The notes below the pieces were generated by a model. It worked only from the letters and a program-made list of their open reading frames with translations, ran no database searches and was not told the DNA's origin. Both the position numbers and the translations under genes were made by a program. From Alloprevotella sp. OH1205_COT-284 (GTDB lineage: Bacteria; Bacteroidota; Bacteroidia; Bacteroidales; Bacteroidaceae), in contig NZ_RQYI01000004.1 in NCBI RefSeq assembly GCF_003859795.1, positions 33,309-97,308 on the forward strand: 64,000 bases of DNA, written 5' to 3'. This document shows, piece by piece, positions 12,201 through 20,598 of this stretch; the stretch's first letter is position 1, and every line of letters begins with the position of its first letter.

Positions 12201-13055
12201 GGTTGCGCTCTTGTCCGATAAAGGAAGCGTTTGAACACGAAGAGGGGTGTCGCCCTCCGTGATGAAATAGTAAGAATACAGGGAATAGTAATTCTCGACA
12301 TGTTTCCAATGCTGAGAGGTCGAATTGTAATCCCAGCGAGTTGTACCTTCTGCCCAAAAGAGCAGACCGGCATCACGTCTGAGTGTGGGAACTTCCACCA
12401 AATCATCAGGTGTAGCTGTTGAAAGTTCTGATTCTAAGGGCGTAGAAAAATCGAAATGTTCATCTTGTATTCTTCCTCCATATCCATAGACCTTAACTTT
12501 GTCAAGTTCGGAAAATCCCATTTTGGCCAAGAAGTCCGGTGTTAATTCATAGATACCCTCGTTGCGCACACGGATCTTCACCCATTTGCCCGAGCTTAAT
12601 TTTGAACTATTTGCCCAGCGTTCTGCTTTTTGCTCACGAGGTGCAGATTTCGTTCGTAACAAAGAGGGGGTTATTTTCAATTTGCAAGAAGTCAAACGCA
12701 CCCATTCATCGTTTCTTTTCACAATGGGACAGAAACTGACTGTCAAGAAACGCTCCTTTCGACTGGTGGAATACTCTTTTTCCAATTCATAGCCGCCGTG
12801 TGTCTTTCCTTTTTTTTGCATCTCGGATAAGAGCTTTTTCTCTGATGCTGTAAGGGGAGCGTATTCCGGATAGATAAGTTCGACATTGAAGGCTTCGATT
12901 GTTGTCACTCCCAAGTTGATTTGTTCGCTAAACACCGGGATATGATCGACTACTTCGTAATCGCCGACATTGATATGTATAAATTCTCTGTTTTGAGCTT
13001 GTAAAGACAAAGCTGCAAAAACAAACAAAAAGAGAGAAAATAATTTGCGTTTCAT
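9243..13055 (-). CDS. porU: Type IX secretion sortase PorU (C25 gingipain-like peptidase)
   Basis: PorU is the surface sortase that removes C-terminal signals from T9SS cargo and attaches the cargo to A-LPS. The 1270-residue protein has a signal peptide (MKRKLFSLFLFVFAALSLQA), an N-terminal beta domain, a gingipain-like catalytic domain (about residues 530-930) with His767 in NYSGHGAPH and Cys800 in LASCEIYPF, and an Ig-like C-terminal region. The 33-residue His-Cys spacing equals that of P. gingivalis PorU (H657/C690). It is about 110 residues longer than the P. gingivalis protein. Its C-terminus (DGVYLYRAVIS...HKLIISQK) resembles a CTD. It is adjacent to porV. Confidence 0.96.
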   Translation of the reverse strand: MKRKLFSLFLFVFAALSLQAQNREFIHINVGDYEVVDHIPVFSEQINLGVTTIEAFNVELIYPEYAPLTASEKKLLSEMQKKGKTHGGYELEKEYSTSRKERFLTVSFCPIVKRNDEWVRLTSCKLKITPSLLRTKSAPREQKAERWANSSKLSSGKWVKIRVRNEGIYELTPDFLAKMGFSELDKVKVYGYGGRIQDEHFDFSTPLESELSTATPDDLVEVPTLRRDAGLLFWAEGTTRWDYNSTSQHWKHVENYYSLYSYYFITEGDTPLRVQTLPLSDKSATVRESIPYAVRLEEDKAGWYEGGRRLFDSYNFEAGNARAFRLTLPDLALTDGYAETSVNLSFSAASVQTPTAVEVDVNGEQETRFTLGAINTIIESAKAQTINLSHRTSTEHLTFNFRTTRGNEARLDYIRVNYPRRLSVSATPYAFSPLGEGETTLRLANTNAHTKVWRLGQKGSLTAELPIVSEGATSLFTTDTPQRRFVAFDAQAQYPLPEFVEHVTQQNLHADTDIDYVIIVPSSGKLMKQAERLGELHRKRSGLKVKVVSAKQLYNEFSSGTPDANAYRRYLKMLYDRAETIEDAPKYLLLMGKSPWDNRFITSAWSNLSPDDYLLAYEVDASAQSIGTVNSYVTDDFYAMLDDDEGRSIRREKMDIAVGRLVCVTEEEARVLVDKVEQYMSNKNTGSWKNSIVLLGDDGDANEHAQDAEKISEVLINHGSNRFNIQKVYWDRYTRESGATGNTYPAVTERVKSLMRSGALMFNYSGHGAPHQISHEKSLQINDFKDTYSSNLALWVLASCEIYPFDSKEENLAENSLLLPGAGSIAFMCATRAVYASQNSAINQMFSQYVIGKDQHGRRITMGEALRLAKVHLVTPKTGRNTLYDPTMNKLKYVYFGDPALELSIPTGSVVLDSINGKALTSTSNVRLSAGSVVRFSGYVADDRSSEMVDKNFEGTIMAEIYDCAETITSKGNGGSPKMTYREQSRSVFKGSTTIKAGRFEFMVSIPRDISYSEESARISFYAVSNDRQKECNGFSDAFHLKGTALKEELDTIPPKVLIYLDHADTPDRAVVGASPTFVAEISDDSGINMAQTSLVHDMELIIDNDMTNIVKLNDHFVYDLGSYQSGKVIYPLSDLSLGEHVLNFRVWDINNNSTTRQLRFIVRDSGLPENDIVVTQNPAVYSTHFVTQITPDSERETHIKLEVYDLNGQTVWTSSSVVPPGSRQHVENWNLHDFRHNRLQDGVYLYRAVISTEKGKQETPTHKLIISQK

Positions 13056-13094
13056 GGATAAACGGAGTTGAGAAAGATACTGATCTCGACAAGA

Positions 13095-13691
13095 TCATTT
13101 CACATTGAAAGAGAGAACTTTTTCTTCGTTGAGAAAAGCCTCTACCCTACTATTCATAGTGATAGGAAGGGGGACAACCGGCGCACCGGTAAGCAACAGA
13201 TCACCTCTTCGTAAAGTGTGGAACCGACTGACGTCTGCGATGATTTCATCAACGCTTTGCAGCATGTTGGCAGTGTTGCCTTTCATCACAGGCTTGCCGT
13301 CTACGGACAAAGAAAAGGCTTGATGTTGCACTTCGTCAGAGGAGAGCGATAAAAAATCACCGATAGGTACGGAAGAGTCAAAGCCCATGGCTGACGACCA
13401 CGGTAAACCGTTCTTTTGAGCCAATTCCAACATAGAGGGAGAAAAGAAGTGAGGAACAACCGTTGCCGCATCGTAATAGCGATTTGCGAAGCGTCTTCCG
13501 ATGTTTCGTCCCAAACGACTTATTCTTACCGCAAAATGCACCTCTATTAGACAAGGAACTGCATAATCCGGAATAAAAAAGGGCTTTCCGTTTTTGAGTT
13601 GCGCCGTTTCCGGAAGCGTGTAGCTCCCACTCTTTTCTATATGATTAAACGAAGCAAGGGGATAATTATTGTAGAGAGCAATAATTGTCAT
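13095..13691 (-). CDS. Fumarylacetoacetate hydrolase (FAH) family protein
   Basis: A 198-residue protein of the FAH fold, which covers metal-dependent hydrolases and decarboxylases acting on beta-diketo acids. Visible signatures are the metal-binding segment LIEVHFAVRI, the AMGFDSSVPIG box (compare KGFDT.P.G in the family) and the C-terminal GDLLLTGAP motif. I chose the ATG at 13691 (MTIIALYNNY) over the upstream ATG at 13736 because the 15 extra residues do not fit the family. It lies 39 bases upstream of porU in the same direction. Bacteroidales genomes carry this short FAH protein widely; the substrate is unknown. Confidence 0.85.
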   Translation of the reverse strand: MTIIALYNNYPLASFNHIEKSGSYTLPETAQLKNGKPFFIPDYAVPCLIEVHFAVRISRLGRNIGRRFANRYYDAATVVPHFFSPSMLELAQKNGLPWSSAMGFDSSVPIGDFLSLSSDEVQHQAFSLSVDGKPVMKGNTANMLQSVDEIIADVSRFHTLRRGDLLLTGAPVVPLPITMNSRVEAFLNEEKVLSFNVK

Positions 13692-13781
13692 GGTGTAAGA
13701 GAAACTGATGATAGTTAAAACTCTCTCACCCTTCAAAAAGAGGACGAGAGAGTTTCTGTAAGCGACATATCCGGTTTATGC

Positions 13782-15176
13782 CTAAAACTCTGCACTGTTG
13801 GGAGTGCGAGGGAATGGAATGACGTCGCGAATGTTTTGCATGCCTGTCACAAAAAGAATGAGACGTTCAAAACCCAATCCGAATCCGCCATGAGGACAAG
13901 TGCCGAACTTGCGCGTATCCAAATACCACGACATATCTTCGGGATGAATGTTGAAACGCGCCATACCGTCAATGAGTTTATCGTGATCTTCCTCACGAAT
14001 GGAGCCTCCGATGATTTCTCCGATTTGTGGGAACAATACGTCTGTTCCTTGAACGGTTTTTCCATCTGCGTTCAGCTTCATGTAAAAGGCTTTGATCTCT
14101 TTGGGGTAATCTGTCATAATGACGGGCTTCTTAAAGTATTCTTCCACAAGATAACGTTCGTGCTCGGAAGCCAAATCGCATCCCCAATAAACGGGGAATT
14201 CAAACTTTTTACCCGCTGAAATTGCCTTTTCAAGAAGAGAGATACCTTCTGTGTAAGTCAAACGGACGAAAGAGGTGTCTACGACAGAATGCAAACGATC
14301 CAACAACGTATTGTCGACCATTTTATTCAAAAATTCGAGATCGTCCTTGCAGTTATCCAGTGCCCAACGTACACAATATTTAATGAAGTCTTCTTCTAAA
14401 TCCATCAAATCGTCGAGGTCTATGAAAGCCACTTCCGGTTCGATCATCCAAAATTCGGCCAAGTGTCGAGGGGTGTTGGAGTTTTCGGCACGGAAAGTGG
14501 GGCCGAATGTGTAAATGGCTCCCAAAGCCGTTGCTCCCAACTCTCCTTCAAGTTGTCCGGAAACGGTGAGATTGGTGGGTTTTCCGAAGAAATCATCACT
14601 ATAATCTATTTTTCCGGCTTCGTCCTTTTTTAGGTTGGCAAGATTTTGTGTGGTCACTTGGAACATCTGCCCGGCACCTTCGGCATCGCTACCCGTGATG
14701 ATGGGGCTGTGGAAATAAAAGAATCCGTGCTCATGAAAATAGCTGTGGATAGCCATAGCCATGTTGTGGCGAATGCGAAAAACGGCTCCAAACGTATTGG
14801 TTCGCAATCGAAGATGAGCATGCTGACGCATATATTCAAAAGTCTGGCCTTTCTTCTGCATCGGAAAATCACTGCCGCACGTTCCCAATACTTGGATAGA
14901 GGTTGCTTGTACTTCCGCTGCTTGTCCGGCTCCTTGGCTTTCCACCAATTGTCCTTCTACGCTTAAACAAGCTCCCGTTGTAATCAATTTGAGCATCTCG
15001 GCGTCAAATTTCTCAACATCGGCCACAATCTGCACATTTTTAATCGTGGAGCCATCGTTGAGAGCTATAAAGTTTACACTTTTGCTGCCACGACGTGTGC
15101 GTACCCAACCTTTGACGCAAACTTCTGCTCCAAAGTCAGTACGTTCCAAGAGTTCTTTTATCTTTGTTCTTTCCAT
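13782..15176 (-). CDS. asnS: Asparagine-tRNA ligase
   Basis: A class IIb aminoacyl-tRNA synthetase that charges tRNA-Asn. The 464-residue protein has the N-terminal OB-fold anticodon-binding domain ([21 protein letters not shown], about 17-105), the catalytic domain with motif 2-like [22 protein letters not shown], and motif 3 [12 protein letters not shown] near the C-terminus. THLAEF-type and HLRLRTN signatures separate it from AspS. The length is normal. It lies 19 bases downstream of the RluB-like gene. Confidence 0.97.
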   Translation of the reverse strand: MERTKIKELLERTDFGAEVCVKGWVRTRRGSKSVNFIALNDGSTIKNVQIVADVEKFDAEMLKLITTGACLSVEGQLVESQGAGQAAEVQATSIQVLGTCGSDFPMQKKGQTFEYMRQHAHLRLRTNTFGAVFRIRHNMAMAIHSYFHEHGFFYFHSPIITGSDAEGAGQMFQVTTQNLANLKKDEAGKIDYSDDFFGKPTNLTVSGQLEGELGATALGAIYTFGPTFRAENSNTPRHLAEFWMIEPEVAFIDLDDLMDLEEDFIKYCVRWALDNCKDDLEFLNKMVDNTLLDRLHSVVDTSFVRLTYTEGISLLEKAISAGKKFEFPVYWGCDLASEHERYLVEEYFKKPVIMTDYPKEIKAFYMKLNADGKTVQGTDVLFPQIGEIIGGSIREEDHDKLIDGMARFNIHPEDMSWYLDTRKFGTCPHGGFGLGFERLILFVTGMQNIRDVIPFPRTPNSAEF

Positions 15177-15194
15177 AATGGTTGTGTATGTGTT

Positions 15195-16526
15195 TTATTC
15201 AAATGCTCCCATTCGAAGCATACGAACTTCTTCTTCGGTAAGATAACGCCAATCGCCACGCTTCACGTTTTTCTTCGTCAATCCGGCGAAATAAACGCGA
15301 TCGAGCTTCACGACATTGTAACCAAGACTGGCAAAAATACGGCGTACGATGCGATTTTTTCCGGAGTGGATTTCTATGCCTACTTGTTTCTTGTCGGTTT
15401 CGCTGGCATAGTCTACGGCATCTGCCTGAATGTCCCCGTCTTCAAGAGTGATTCCCTCAGCTATTTGACGCAGATCGGAGGCGGAAACATTGCGATCCAA
15501 GAAAACGTGGTAAATCTTCTTCTTCAAGAATTTGGGATGGGTGAGCTTAGAAGCCATTTCGCCGTCGTTGGTCAAGAGCAATACACCGGTGGTGTTGCGA
15601 TCCAAACGTCCAACGGGATAGATGCGCTCCATGCAGGCATTGCGCACGAGATCCATTACCGTTTTACGGTTTTGAGGATCCTCGCTCGTAGTTACATATC
15701 CCTTGGGCTTATTGAGCAGTACGTAGATTTTCTTTTCGGCCTTGACCAACTGTTCATGGAATAAAACGGTGTCACTACGCAACACTTTATGTCCTAATTC
15801 CGTGATGATTTCTCCATTGACCGTAACCACTCCTGCTTCTATATATTTGTCGGCATCGCGACGAGAACATACGCCGGCATTGGCCAAAAATTTATTGAGA
15901 CGAATAGGCTGATTGGGGTCGTAGGCCTCTTCTTTATAGTCTATACGACGCTTTCCCGCATCAAATTTCCGTTGATCGTATCTTTTTTTGTATCCGGAGC
16001 GAGAACGATCGAAACCGCCCTGCGAAGGACGAGAATAAGCGTTGTCGCCATATTGACGATGGCCGAAACCGTCGGTCGCCCCTTCTTGATTGTAACGAGG
16101 CTGACGATTATATTGAGGACGATTGTAGCCATCTTGCTTGCGCATATATCCGGACGTATTCCCATAGTTTCTTTGATAGCCTTCCGAAGCATAGCCTCCT
16201 TGTCGGCGATCGGCAAAACCATTGGTCTTGCGGTATTCTCGGCCATAGTTGCCGGAATGTCCATAGGCTTCGGAACGGTTCTCGCCGGTTTGATATTGCA
16301 TTCCTCTCGGAGTGCGATCATTATAGGAATACCCACCGCGGTTATAAGCATTGCCTTGTTTGTCGTTCCCGTAACCGCTTTTGTTATAGTAAGAAGAACG
16401 CTCGCCTCCGTGCCCTTCACGGGTGAAACGAGGACGAGATGTTTGGCCTTTTCCGCGGCCTCCATTAGACGAAGTGAATCCTTCTCGGCGGGCTCCGTCA
16501 TTCTTGTGCTGATCGAAATCGCTCAT
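15195..16526 (-). CDS. RluB-type rRNA pseudouridine synthase with long Gly/Tyr/Arg-rich N-terminus
   Basis: 443 residues from the ATG at 16526 (MSDFDQHKND); the upstream ATG at 16574 would add a run of unlikely sequence. Residues about 1-190 are low-complexity and disordered, with many GY, YN, RGG-like and RPQYNRQ words. Then come an S4 RNA-binding domain (RLNKFLANAGVCSRRDADKYI) and the RsuA/RluB/RluF catalytic domain with YPVGRLDRNTTGVLLLTND, whose Asp is the catalytic residue. RluB-like enzymes modify 23S rRNA near position 2605. The extended tail resembles RNA-binding RGG/YG tails. I do not assign rluB firmly because rluF and rsuA are close. Confidence 0.93.
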   Translation of the reverse strand: MSDFDQHKNDGARREGFTSSNGGRGKGQTSRPRFTREGHGGERSSYYNKSGYGNDKQGNAYNRGGYSYNDRTPRGMQYQTGENRSEAYGHSGNYGREYRKTNGFADRRQGGYASEGYQRNYGNTSGYMRKQDGYNRPQYNRQPRYNQEGATDGFGHRQYGDNAYSRPSQGGFDRSRSGYKKRYDQRKFDAGKRRIDYKEEAYDPNQPIRLNKFLANAGVCSRRDADKYIEAGVVTVNGEIITELGHKVLRSDTVLFHEQLVKAEKKIYVLLNKPKGYVTTSEDPQNRKTVMDLVRNACMERIYPVGRLDRNTTGVLLLTNDGEMASKLTHPKFLKKKIYHVFLDRNVSASDLRQIAEGITLEDGDIQADAVDYASETDKKQVGIEIHSGKNRIVRRIFASLGYNVVKLDRVYFAGLTKKNVKRGDWRYLTEEEVRMLRMGAFE

Positions 16527-16598
16527 AATTTGTAATATAATATTAAGTAGAAATGTTTTTAATTTATTCTGCAAGTTCTGCCGACCGCAAGGTAAACA

Positions 16599-17945
16599 TC
16601 AAAGACCGGTATAGGTGGAAGGAGTTATCTTGCGTAATTCTTGTTTTATACTTTCGGGAACGTCCAATTCTTCGATGAATGTGGAAATTCCTTCTTCGGT
16701 GATAGCCGTGTTGGTGCGAGTAAGTGCTTTGAGGGCTTCGTATGGATTCGGATAAGCCTCACGGCGTAAAATCGTTTGTATGGCCTCCGCACAGACCGCC
16801 CAATTGTTTTCCAAATCGGCTGCCAAAGTTTCTTCTCGAAGAAGAAGTTTGCCCAATCCCTTAATGGTCGAAGCAAAAGCGATAACGGCATGCCCCATCG
16901 GAACTCCGATATTGCGAATGACGGTCGAATCCGTCAAATCTCGTTGCAGGCGGCTGATGGGTAGTTTGGCACTAAGGTGTTCGAGTATGGCGTTGGCTAT
17001 TCCGAGGTTACCTTCGGAGTTTTCAAAATCAATGGGATTGACTTTGTGCGGCATGGCACTCGAACCGACTTCTCCGGTTTTAATTTTTTGTTTGAAATAC
17101 TCCATTGAAACATATTGCCAAAAATCTCTATCGACATCAATGAGAATTGTATGCAAACGTTTCATCGCGTCAAATACAGCCGCAAGATTGTCGTAATTGG
17201 AAATCTGTGTGGTGTATTCTTCTCTGACCAATCCCAACTTCTCCTCCACAAAACGCTTTCCGAAAACTTTCCAATCTATTTCGGGATAGGCCACGCAGTG
17301 TGCATTGAAATTGCCCGTTGCTCCACCAAACTTGGCACTGATCGGACAAGCTTTGAGCTGTGATAACTGGGTTTCCAATCTATATGCAAACACCTTGATC
17401 TCTTTTCCCAAACGAGTAGGAGACGCCGGCTGACCATGAGTTTTTGCAAGCATCGGAACATCTTTCCATTCTTCGGAGCGTTGATTCAAAGCCTCTATCA
17501 CCTCTTGAAGCAATGGAATATACACATTTTCCAAACTGTCTTTCAACATTAATGGAAAAGAAGTGTTGTTGATATCCTGAGAAGTGAGCCCGAAATGAAT
17601 AAACTCTTTATAAGCCTCCAAACCTCCGATCCGGTCAAATTGCTCTTTGATGAAATACTCAATGGCTTTTACATCGTGATTGGTGACATCCTCTATTTCT
17701 TTGATACGAACCGCATCTTGCTCCGAGAAGTTTTCATAAATGGCGCGTAAAACCGGAAATAAATTTGCGTCACAATTTTTCAGCTGCGGCAAAGGTAGTT
17801 CGCAGAGCATGATGAAGTATTCGATTTCGACACGCACGCGATATTTCATCAAAGCGTATTCGGAAAAGAAAGGAGCAAGCGATGCTGTTTTGCCGCGATA
17901 ACGCCCATCAATGGGGGATACGGCCGTAAGAATGTCTAATTGCAT
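16599..17945 (-). CDS. purB: Adenylosuccinate lyase
   Basis: PurB acts twice in purine synthesis, releasing fumarate from SAICAR and from adenylosuccinate. The 448-residue protein carries the superfamily signature GSSAMPHKVNPIDFENSEGN (about 290), the TSQDINNTSFPLML segment with catalytic Thr-Ser, and KTHGQPASPTRLGKE with the catalytic His. Length and N-terminus (LDILTAVSPIDGRYRGKT) are like E. coli PurB. It lies about 70 bases upstream of the pseudouridine synthase gene. No own promoter of the TAnnTTTG type was seen just upstream. Confidence 0.98.
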   Translation of the reverse strand: MQLDILTAVSPIDGRYRGKTASLAPFFSEYALMKYRVRVEIEYFIMLCELPLPQLKNCDANLFPVLRAIYENFSEQDAVRIKEIEDVTNHDVKAIEYFIKEQFDRIGGLEAYKEFIHFGLTSQDINNTSFPLMLKDSLENVYIPLLQEVIEALNQRSEEWKDVPMLAKTHGQPASPTRLGKEIKVFAYRLETQLSQLKACPISAKFGGATGNFNAHCVAYPEIDWKVFGKRFVEEKLGLVREEYTTQISNYDNLAAVFDAMKRLHTILIDVDRDFWQYVSMEYFKQKIKTGEVGSSAMPHKVNPIDFENSEGNLGIANAILEHLSAKLPISRLQRDLTDSTVIRNIGVPMGHAVIAFASTIKGLGKLLLREETLAADLENNWAVCAEAIQTILRREAYPNPYEALKALTRTNTAITEEGISTFIEELDVPESIKQELRKITPSTYTGL

Positions 17946-18031
17946 GACCGGAATAACGATATGATATTATTGCAAATAAAGTATTTAGTGCGTTGAGGAA
18001 TGCGAGAGACAGATGGTTTGCCGTCTTATCA

Positions 18032-18436
18032 TTATTTTAGCCGCCATCGACCGGCATGATAAATCATGGAAATCATGACGAGTTCGTGCGTTTGATTGTG
18101 ATAGAAAACTCTCAGAAAGACATCAGCTTGTTTTCCGGTAGTCGTCAAATCCACTCTTTCGAGCGTTGCCTTAATGGCATGGCCTTTTTTCTCTTGACGT
18201 TCGTAGGCGTGCTGCTTATGAAGATCTGCCATTTGGCGACGATAGAAATCGGGCATATTATCACAAGAAAGCATTTCATTGACATAGGCCTCATATTGCC
18301 CTGTCAAATAAAGATTGTAGATGCGCTCTACGTCCTCTTTTTGAGGCTCGTTTCCCACGGCAGACTTATCGGGAGAAGCCGTACAGCCACAACACATTAT
18401 TCCGACACAAGCGGAGAGAATAATGTTTTTATTCAT
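18032..18436 (-). CDS. Small lipoprotein of unknown function
   Basis: 134 residues with a lipoprotein-type signal: a hydrophobic stretch ending in CCGC, so the lipidated residue is probably Cys18 (or Cys15/16). The mature part is helical and charged, followed by a beta-like C-terminus (ADVFLRVFYHNQTHELVMISMIYHAG), reminiscent of DUF-type periplasmic proteins with an NTF2-like tail. I do not recognise a named family. It follows der by only 4 bases, so the two are co-transcribed. Confidence 0.7.
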   Translation of the reverse strand: MNKNIILSACVGIMCCGCTASPDKSAVGNEPQKEDVERIYNLYLTGQYEAYVNEMLSCDNMPDFYRRQMADLHKQHAYERQEKKGHAIKATLERVDLTTTGKQADVFLRVFYHNQTHELVMISMIYHAGRWRLK

Positions 18437-18440
18437 CGCT

Positions 18441-19754
18441 TTACTTCTGCCTGATAAAGATATTGATCGGTGAGCCTGCGAAATCCCAACGTTCTCTTAT
18501 TTTATTTTCAAGAAAACGCTTGTAAGGCTCTCTTACATATTGTGGAAGATTGGCATAGAAGACAAAAGTCGGAATTTGCGTATCACGAATTTGTGCGCAA
18601 TATTTGATTTTGATATACTTTCCTTTTATGGAAGGTGGCGGATAGGCTTCTATCAAAGGCAACATTTCTTCATTCAATCGAGTTGTGCCGACATGCCTTT
18701 TGCGGTTGAGATATACCTCTTTTGCCGTTTCGAGAACTTTGAAGATACGTTGTTTCGTAAGAGCCGAAGCAAAAATAATCGGGAAGTCCGTAAACGGAGC
18801 CATACGCTCCCGAATGGTGTTTTCAAAGTGATTGATCACTTTTTGTGACTTTTCTTCAACCGTATCCCACTTGTTGACCACAAGCACCAGACTTTTGTTG
18901 TTGCGTTGGATCAGTTGAAAGATATTCATGTCTTGGCTTTCGATGCCTCTCGTAGCATCAATCAGCAAAATGCAGACATCGGAATTTTCGATTGAGCGTA
19001 TTGAGCGCATCACGCTATAAAACTCCAAGTCTTCCGTGACTTTATTTTTCTTACGGATTCCGGCGGTATCTACAAGATAGAAGTCGAAGCCGAATTTGTC
19101 GTATCGCGTAAGAATAGAATCTCTCGTCGTGCCGGCAATGTCCGTGACGATATGGCGTTCTTCTCCGATAAACGCATTGATCAGAGAGCTTTTGCCTGCG
19201 TTGGGACGCCCCACGACGGAAAAGCGCGGAATGTTCTCTTCGTTTTCGTCTTGTGTTTTTTGCGGAAGTTTCTCCAATATGACATCCAGCAAATCTCCCG
19301 TTCCGCTTCCGGTAATGGCGGAAACACAAAAAGGTTCTCCAAGACCGAGGGTATAAAATTCGGCAGCAGAATAGCGGTCTTCGTTATTGTCCGTTTTGTT
19401 GGCACAAAGTATCACTGGCGTTTTGGCTCTGCGCAATATTTGAGCCACCTCCATGTCCAAATCGGTTATTCCGTTTAGCACATCGACAACAAAAAGCACC
19501 AAATCTGCTTCTTCCGTTGCAATGGAAACCTGTTTGCGTATTTCTTCCTCAAATATATCGTCCGAGTTCACGACCCAACCTCCGGTGTCTACCAGAGAAA
19601 ATTCGCGCACTCCCCATTCACACTTACCATATTGACGGTCGCGAGTCGTCCCGGCTTCATCGCTCACAATGGCGTGGCGTGTGCCCGTCAGACGATTAAA
19701 AAGTGTAGACTTGCCCACATTGGGACGTCCCACTATTGCTACTAAATTAGACAT
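18441..19754 (-). CDS. der: Ribosome assembly GTPase Der (EngA)
   Basis: Der is an essential double GTPase needed for 50S subunit assembly. The 437-residue protein has two G domains, with P-loops [12 protein letters not shown] (about 8-19) and [12 protein letters not shown] (about 183-194), matching DTGG and DTAG switch II motifs, NKTD and NKWD guanine-specificity motifs, and a C-terminal KH-like domain (about 355-437). The length is typical. A Bacteroidetes-type promoter lies 66-96 bases upstream of the ATG at 19754. Confidence 0.97.
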   Translation of the reverse strand: MSNLVAIVGRPNVGKSTLFNRLTGTRHAIVSDEAGTTRDRQYGKCEWGVREFSLVDTGGWVVNSDDIFEEEIRKQVSIATEEADLVLFVVDVLNGITDLDMEVAQILRRAKTPVILCANKTDNNEDRYSAAEFYTLGLGEPFCVSAITGSGTGDLLDVILEKLPQKTQDENEENIPRFSVVGRPNAGKSSLINAFIGEERHIVTDIAGTTRDSILTRYDKFGFDFYLVDTAGIRKKNKVTEDLEFYSVMRSIRSIENSDVCILLIDATRGIESQDMNIFQLIQRNNKSLVLVVNKWDTVEEKSQKVINHFENTIRERMAPFTDFPIIFASALTKQRIFKVLETAKEVYLNRKRHVGTTRLNEEMLPLIEAYPPPSIKGKYIKIKYCAQIRDTQIPTFVFYANLPQYVREPYKRFLENKIRERWDFAGSPINIFIRQK

Positions 19755-19819
19755 GCGTTATAACGTTGTGTTTTTTAAGGAGCACAGCCTCACGGCTTCT
19801 CCTGCAATAAAATTCTCCG

Positions 19820-19850
19820 CAAATATAGTTTTTTTTTATAGAATAAGCAA
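19820..19850 (-). promoter_or_regulatory. Promoter of der
   Basis: On the minus strand: TTG (19850-19848), 20 bases, TATATTTG (19827-19820). Predicted start near 19813, leaving a 5' UTR of about 60 bases. The rest of the 19755-19934 gap shows nothing else. Confidence 0.65.
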
Positions 19851-19934
19851 TAGTTTTATCCACGGAGTAACCTTCTTAAACGATATAGAGCCGTTTATGT
19901 ACTATCGAAACGTCTTTTTTTCAAAATCAGCCCT

Positions 19935-20573
19935 TTAAGTTTCATGTTCTTCTCCGCGAAGGGTCGGGAGGTTGATGTGGTAGCGAACAGCTATGATGCG
20001 CGATAAAATCACCACGATTCCGCACACCAGTCCGCAACCTACGCTATCGAAACCCAATGCCCAAAATGCCCAATAGGCCAAACCGCCTAAAACGCAGGCC
20101 ACCGCGTAAATCTCCGCACGAAAAATAAGAGGAATGTCATTCAGAAAAACATCTCTCACGACACCGCCCCCCGAACCGGTAAGCACCCCCATGACGATAG
20201 CCACCCAAAAAGGAAAACCTTCGGCAAGAGTTTTCTCGATGCCGATCACGGCAAACATGCCTAATCCGATCGTGTCAAAAATAAACCAAGTGTTTTTTTG
20301 ACGGATCACGACTTTGCCTAACACCCCCACTAATAACAGCGCGACCAGATTGATGATAAAATAAATGCCGTTGTGCATCCAAAAAACCGGCACATCGAGC
20401 AAAAGATCACGCACCGTACCTCCGCCGATCGCTGTGGCAAGACCTACGACATAGGCACCAAACAGATCGAAGCGCTTCGCACTGGCCAATCGGATACCGG
20501 ATATGGCAAAAGCAAGTGTTCCGACATAGTCGAGAATACTGACAAACGTGAGTTCGGGAAGTTCGAATGTCAT
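19935..20573 (-). CDS. TRIC-family cation channel protein (UPF0126/YicG-like)
   Basis: A 212-residue inner-membrane protein with about seven hydrophobic helices and the repeated glycine-rich motif of the family (GTLAFAISGIRLA, AIGGGTVRDLLLDVP, and again GVLTGSGGGVVRDVFLNDIP), which shows the internal duplication. Prokaryotic TRIC proteins form potassium-permeable trimers. I chose the ATG at 20573 (MTFELPELTF); the ATG at 20618 would overlap the upstream gene by 20 bases and add a charged stretch. It is translated in the same direction as the T9SS plug gene. Confidence 0.88.
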   Translation of the reverse strand: MTFELPELTFVSILDYVGTLAFAISGIRLASAKRFDLFGAYVVGLATAIGGGTVRDLLLDVPVFWMHNGIYFIINLVALLLVGVLGKVVIRQKNTWFIFDTIGLGMFAVIGIEKTLAEGFPFWVAIVMGVLTGSGGGVVRDVFLNDIPLIFRAEIYAVACVLGGLAYWAFWALGFDSVGCGLVCGIVVILSRIIAVRYHINLPTLRGEEHET

Positions 20574-20598
20574 GGAATATGGAAGTTGATGTTTGAGT

